A program made the position numbers and the translations under genes. The notes below the pieces were generated by a model. That model was not told the DNA's origin, made no database searches, and saw only the letters and a list, made by a program, of their open reading frames with translations. Positions 61,724 through 64,000 of a DNA stretch of 64,000 nucleotides are shown piece by piece; the first letter of the stretch is position 1; each line of letters starts with the position of its first letter. Source of the DNA: Pseudomonas ekonensis (GTDB taxonomy: Bacteria > Pseudomonadota > Gammaproteobacteria > Pseudomonadales > Pseudomonadaceae). The stretch covers positions 1 to 64,000 of the forward strand of contig NZ_JAHSTS010000002.1 in NCBI RefSeq assembly GCF_019145435.1, read 5' to 3'.

Positions 61724-64000
61724 ATGTCCCTGATAGTTCTACTGCTTCTGCCTTTTCTGGGCAGCTGTCTGGCCGCGGTGCTGCCGCACAATGCACGAAA
61801 CGCCGAATCCCTGCTGGCCGGTCTGATCGCCCTGATCGGCACTGTTCAGGTGGCATTGCTGTACCCGCAGATCGCCGACGGCGGCGTGATCCGCGAGGAG
61901 TTCATGTGGCTGCCCAGCCTGGGCCTGAACTTCGTCCTGCGCCTGGACGGTTTCGCCTGGCTGTTTTCGCTGCTGGTGCTGGGCATCGGCACCCTTGTTT
62001 CCCTGTATGCCCGCTACTACATGTCGCCGGACGACCCGGTGCCGCGCTTCTTCGCGTTTTTCCTGGCGTTCATGGGCGCGATGCTCGGGCTGGTGATCTC
62101 CGGCAACCTGATTCAGATCGTGTTCTTCTGGGAACTGACCAGCCTGTTCTCGTTCCTGCTGATCGGCTACTGGCACCACCGCCACGACGCCCGGCGCGGC
62201 GCGTACATGGCGCTGATGGTCACAGGCGCAGGCGGATTGTGCCTGCTGGCGGGGGTGCTCATCCTCGGCCATGTCGTAGGCAGCTATGACCTGGACAAGG
62301 TCCTGGCCGCCGGCGACCTGATCCGCGCACATGCCCTCTACCCCATCCTGCTTCCCCTGATCCTCATCGGCGCCCTGAGCAAAAGCGCCCAGTTCCCCTT
62401 CCACTTCTGGCTGCCCCATGCCATGGCGGCGCCCACGCCGGTCTCGGCTTACCTGCACTCGGCAACCATGGTCAAGGCCGGGGTGTTTTTGCTGGCGCGG
62501 CTGTGGCCGTCGCTGTCCGGCAGCGAAGAATGGTTCTACATCGTCAGCGGCGCCGGTGCCGCCACGCTGCTGCTCGGCGCGTACTGCGCGATGTTCCAGA
62601 ACGACCTCAAGGGCCTGCTGGCCTACTCGACCATCAGCCACCTGGGCCTGATCACCCTGCTGCTGGGCCTGAACAGCCCGCTGGCCGCCGTGGCGGCGGT
62701 GTTCCACATCCTCAACCACGCCACGTTCAAGGCCTCGCTGTTCATGGCCGCCGGCATCATCGACCACGAAAGCGGCACCCGCGACATCCGCAAGCTCAAC
62801 GGCCTGTTCAGACTGATCCCGTTCACCGCCACCCTGGCGATGGTGGCCAGTGCGTCGATGGCCGGCGTGCCGCTGCTCAACGGCTTCCTGTCCAAGGAAA
62901 TGTTCTTCGCCGAAACGGTGTTCATCAACGCCACCGCCTGGGTCGAGGCCACGCTGCCGGTCGTCGCGACCATCGCCGGCACCTTCAGCGTCGCCTATTC
63001 CCTGCGCTTCACCGTGGACGTGTTCTTCGGCCCCACCGCCACCGACCTGCCGCACACCCCGCACGAACCGCCGCGCTGGATGCGTGCGCCGGTGGAGCTG
63101 CTGGTGCTGACCTGCCTGGTGGTGGGGATTTTCCCGGCCCAGGTGGTCGGCCCGCTGCTGGCCGCGGCGGCCACGCCGGTGGTGGGCGGCACGCTGCCCC
63201 AATACAGCCTGGCGATCTGGCACGGCCTCAACGCGCCGATGATCATGAGCCTGATCGCCCTGTCCGGCGGCATCGTGGTGTACCTGCTGCTGCGCAACCA
63301 GCTCAAGCGCGGGCGCTTCAGCTTCCCGCCGCTGGTGGGCCGCTTCAACGGCAAACGCCTGTTCGAGCGCAGCCTGGTGGCGATGATGCGCCTGGCCCGG
63401 CGGCTGGAGCGGCGGATCGGCACCAAGCGCCTGCAGGCGCAGCTGTTCCTGATGGTGCTGGCGGCGGTGCTGGCCGGCCTGATCCCGATGCTGCACAGCA
63501 GCCTGAGCTGGGGCGACCGACCGAAGATTCCGGGTTCCATCGTGTTCGTCACGCTGTGGCTGCTGGCGATCGCCTGCGCCCTGGGCGCCGCGTGGCAGGC
63601 CAAATATCACCGTCTCGCCGCCCTGACCATGGTCAGCGTCTGCGGCCTGATGACCTGCGTGACCTTCGTCTGGTTCTCCGCGCCGGACCTGGCCCTGACC
63701 CAACTGGTGGTGGAAGTGGTGACCACCGTGCTGATCCTGCTCGGCTTGCGCTGGCTGCCCCGGCGGATCGAAGAGGTCTCGCCGCTGCCCAACAGCCTGC
63801 GCAAGGCGCGGGTGCGGCGGGTGCGCGACCTGCTGCTGTCGGTGGCCGTCGGCGGCGGCATGGCGCTACTGGCCTACGCGATGCTGACCCGCCAGACCCC
63901 GAACGACATCTCGTCGTTCTACCTCAGCCGCGCCCTGCCCGAGGGCGGCGGCAGCAACGTGGTCAACGTGATGCTGGTGGACTTCCGCGGCTTCGACACC
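61724..64000 (+). CDS. mrpA: monovalent cation/proton antiporter subunit A (Mrp/Pha), partial
   Basis: The frame is open from ATG 61724 to the window edge (759 codons), so the gene is cut at its 3' end. It encodes a multi-helix membrane protein related to NuoL: FAWLFSLLVLGIGTLVSLYA, QIVFFWELTSLFSFLLIGYW, SAQFPFHFWLPHAMAAPTPV and the later AYSTISHLGLITLLLG. A C-terminal region resembling MrpB-type domains begins near residue 620. It is also named phaA or mnhA. The remaining subunits should follow to the right. Confidence 0.93.
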   Translation, partial: MSLIVLLLLPFLGSCLAAVLPHNARNAESLLAGLIALIGTVQVALLYPQIADGGVIREEFMWLPSLGLNFVLRLDGFAWLFSLLVLGIGTLVSLYARYYMSPDDPVPRFFAFFLAFMGAMLGLVISGNLIQIVFFWELTSLFSFLLIGYWHHRHDARRGAYMALMVTGAGGLCLLAGVLILGHVVGSYDLDKVLAAGDLIRAHALYPILLPLILIGALSKSAQFPFHFWLPHAMAAPTPVSAYLHSATMVKAGVFLLARLWPSLSGSEEWFYIVSGAGAATLLLGAYCAMFQNDLKGLLAYSTISHLGLITLLLGLNSPLAAVAAVFHILNHATFKASLFMAAGIIDHESGTRDIRKLNGLFRLIPFTATLAMVASASMAGVPLLNGFLSKEMFFAETVFINATAWVEATLPVVATIAGTFSVAYSLRFTVDVFFGPTATDLPHTPHEPPRWMRAPVELLVLTCLVVGIFPAQVVGPLLAAAATPVVGGTLPQYSLAIWHGLNAPMIMSLIALSGGIVVYLLLRNQLKRGRFSFPPLVGRFNGKRLFERSLVAMMRLARRLERRIGTKRLQAQLFLMVLAAVLAGLIPMLHSSLSWGDRPKIPGSIVFVTLWLLAIACALGAAWQAKYHRLAALTMVSVCGLMTCVTFVWFSAPDLALTQLVVEVVTTVLILLGLRWLPRRIEEVSPLPNSLRKARVRRVRDLLLSVAVGGGMALLAYAMLTRQTPNDISSFYLSRALPEGGGSNVVNVMLVDFRGFDT

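Noticed and set aside
61739..63703. 654-codon minus-strand frame opposite the antiporter
   Set aside because: The plus strand encodes a clear MrpA membrane protein over the same DNA; the minus frame is rich in Gln, His and Arg with no domain.

Overview
The window is a stretch of Pseudomonas chromosome, most likely from the P. fluorescens complex. The evidence is high GC, dense REP elements of the 'GTGGGAGCGGGCTTGCCCGCGATG' type, a benR-benABCD-catBC block, PtrR/Sad and PpnN proteins, and many LysR-controlled catabolic islands. I see no rRNA, tRNA, insertion sequence, prophage or CRISPR array. Identifications come from reading motifs and from memory of protein families; no database search was run.

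Layout. (1) 1-6321, minus strand: benzoate to catechol to beta-ketoadipate enol-lactone (benA, benB, benC, benD, catB, catC), with the AraC-type activator BenR upstream and two BenR/XylS-type operator repeats before benA. (2) 6595-11961, plus: flavin monooxygenase, RidA, DUF1028, ArgE/DapE-like hydrolase and NCS1 permease, an apparent uncharacterised pathway for a nitrogenous compound. (3) 12022-16722: molbindin-like TOBE protein, M24 peptidase, ptrR and divergent succinate-semialdehyde dehydrogenase, an SDR. (4) 16853-23100: LysR regulators, an acyltransferase-like membrane protein and a large YdiJ-type FAD/Fe-S dehydrogenase. (5) 23131-26826: glucarate-dehydratase-like enzyme, MFS permease and divergent LysR. 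(6) 26816-27543: DUF6338 membrane protein with a coupled 41-residue protein. (7) 27687-37131: sugar-acid-like cluster (GMC oxidoreductase, enolase-superfamily dehydratase, MFS, aldehyde dehydrogenase, LysR, porin, LysR). (8) 37620-42156, minus: formaldehyde-activating-enzyme (Fae) homologue, aldo/keto reductase, aldehyde dehydrogenase and MFS transporter. (9) 42415-46443: NDH-2-like oxidoreductase with divergent Rrf2 regulator, then small proteins and a Nudix hydrolase. (10) 46557-52158: polysaccharide deacetylase, two divergent sulfonate/nitrate-type binding proteins and a permease without a nearby ATPase, SRAP protein, small unknowns. (11) 52216-64000: AzlCD, DUF2784, DUF3087, PpnN, an orphan OmpR-type regulator, a periplasmic binding protein, a FAD/NAD(P)-binding protein, a divergent XRE-cupin/EamA pair, and the start of the Mrp/Pha antiporter subunit A.

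A theme across the islands is a run of AANAANAA motifs in the leaders of benA, the flavin monooxygenase, three permeases, an aldehyde dehydrogenase and a porin. These match the CA motif bound by Hfq/Crc in Pseudomonas, which suggests common catabolite repression. The intergenic spaces also hold tandem repeats of 7, 133 and 153 bp and several precise palindromes that look like operators.
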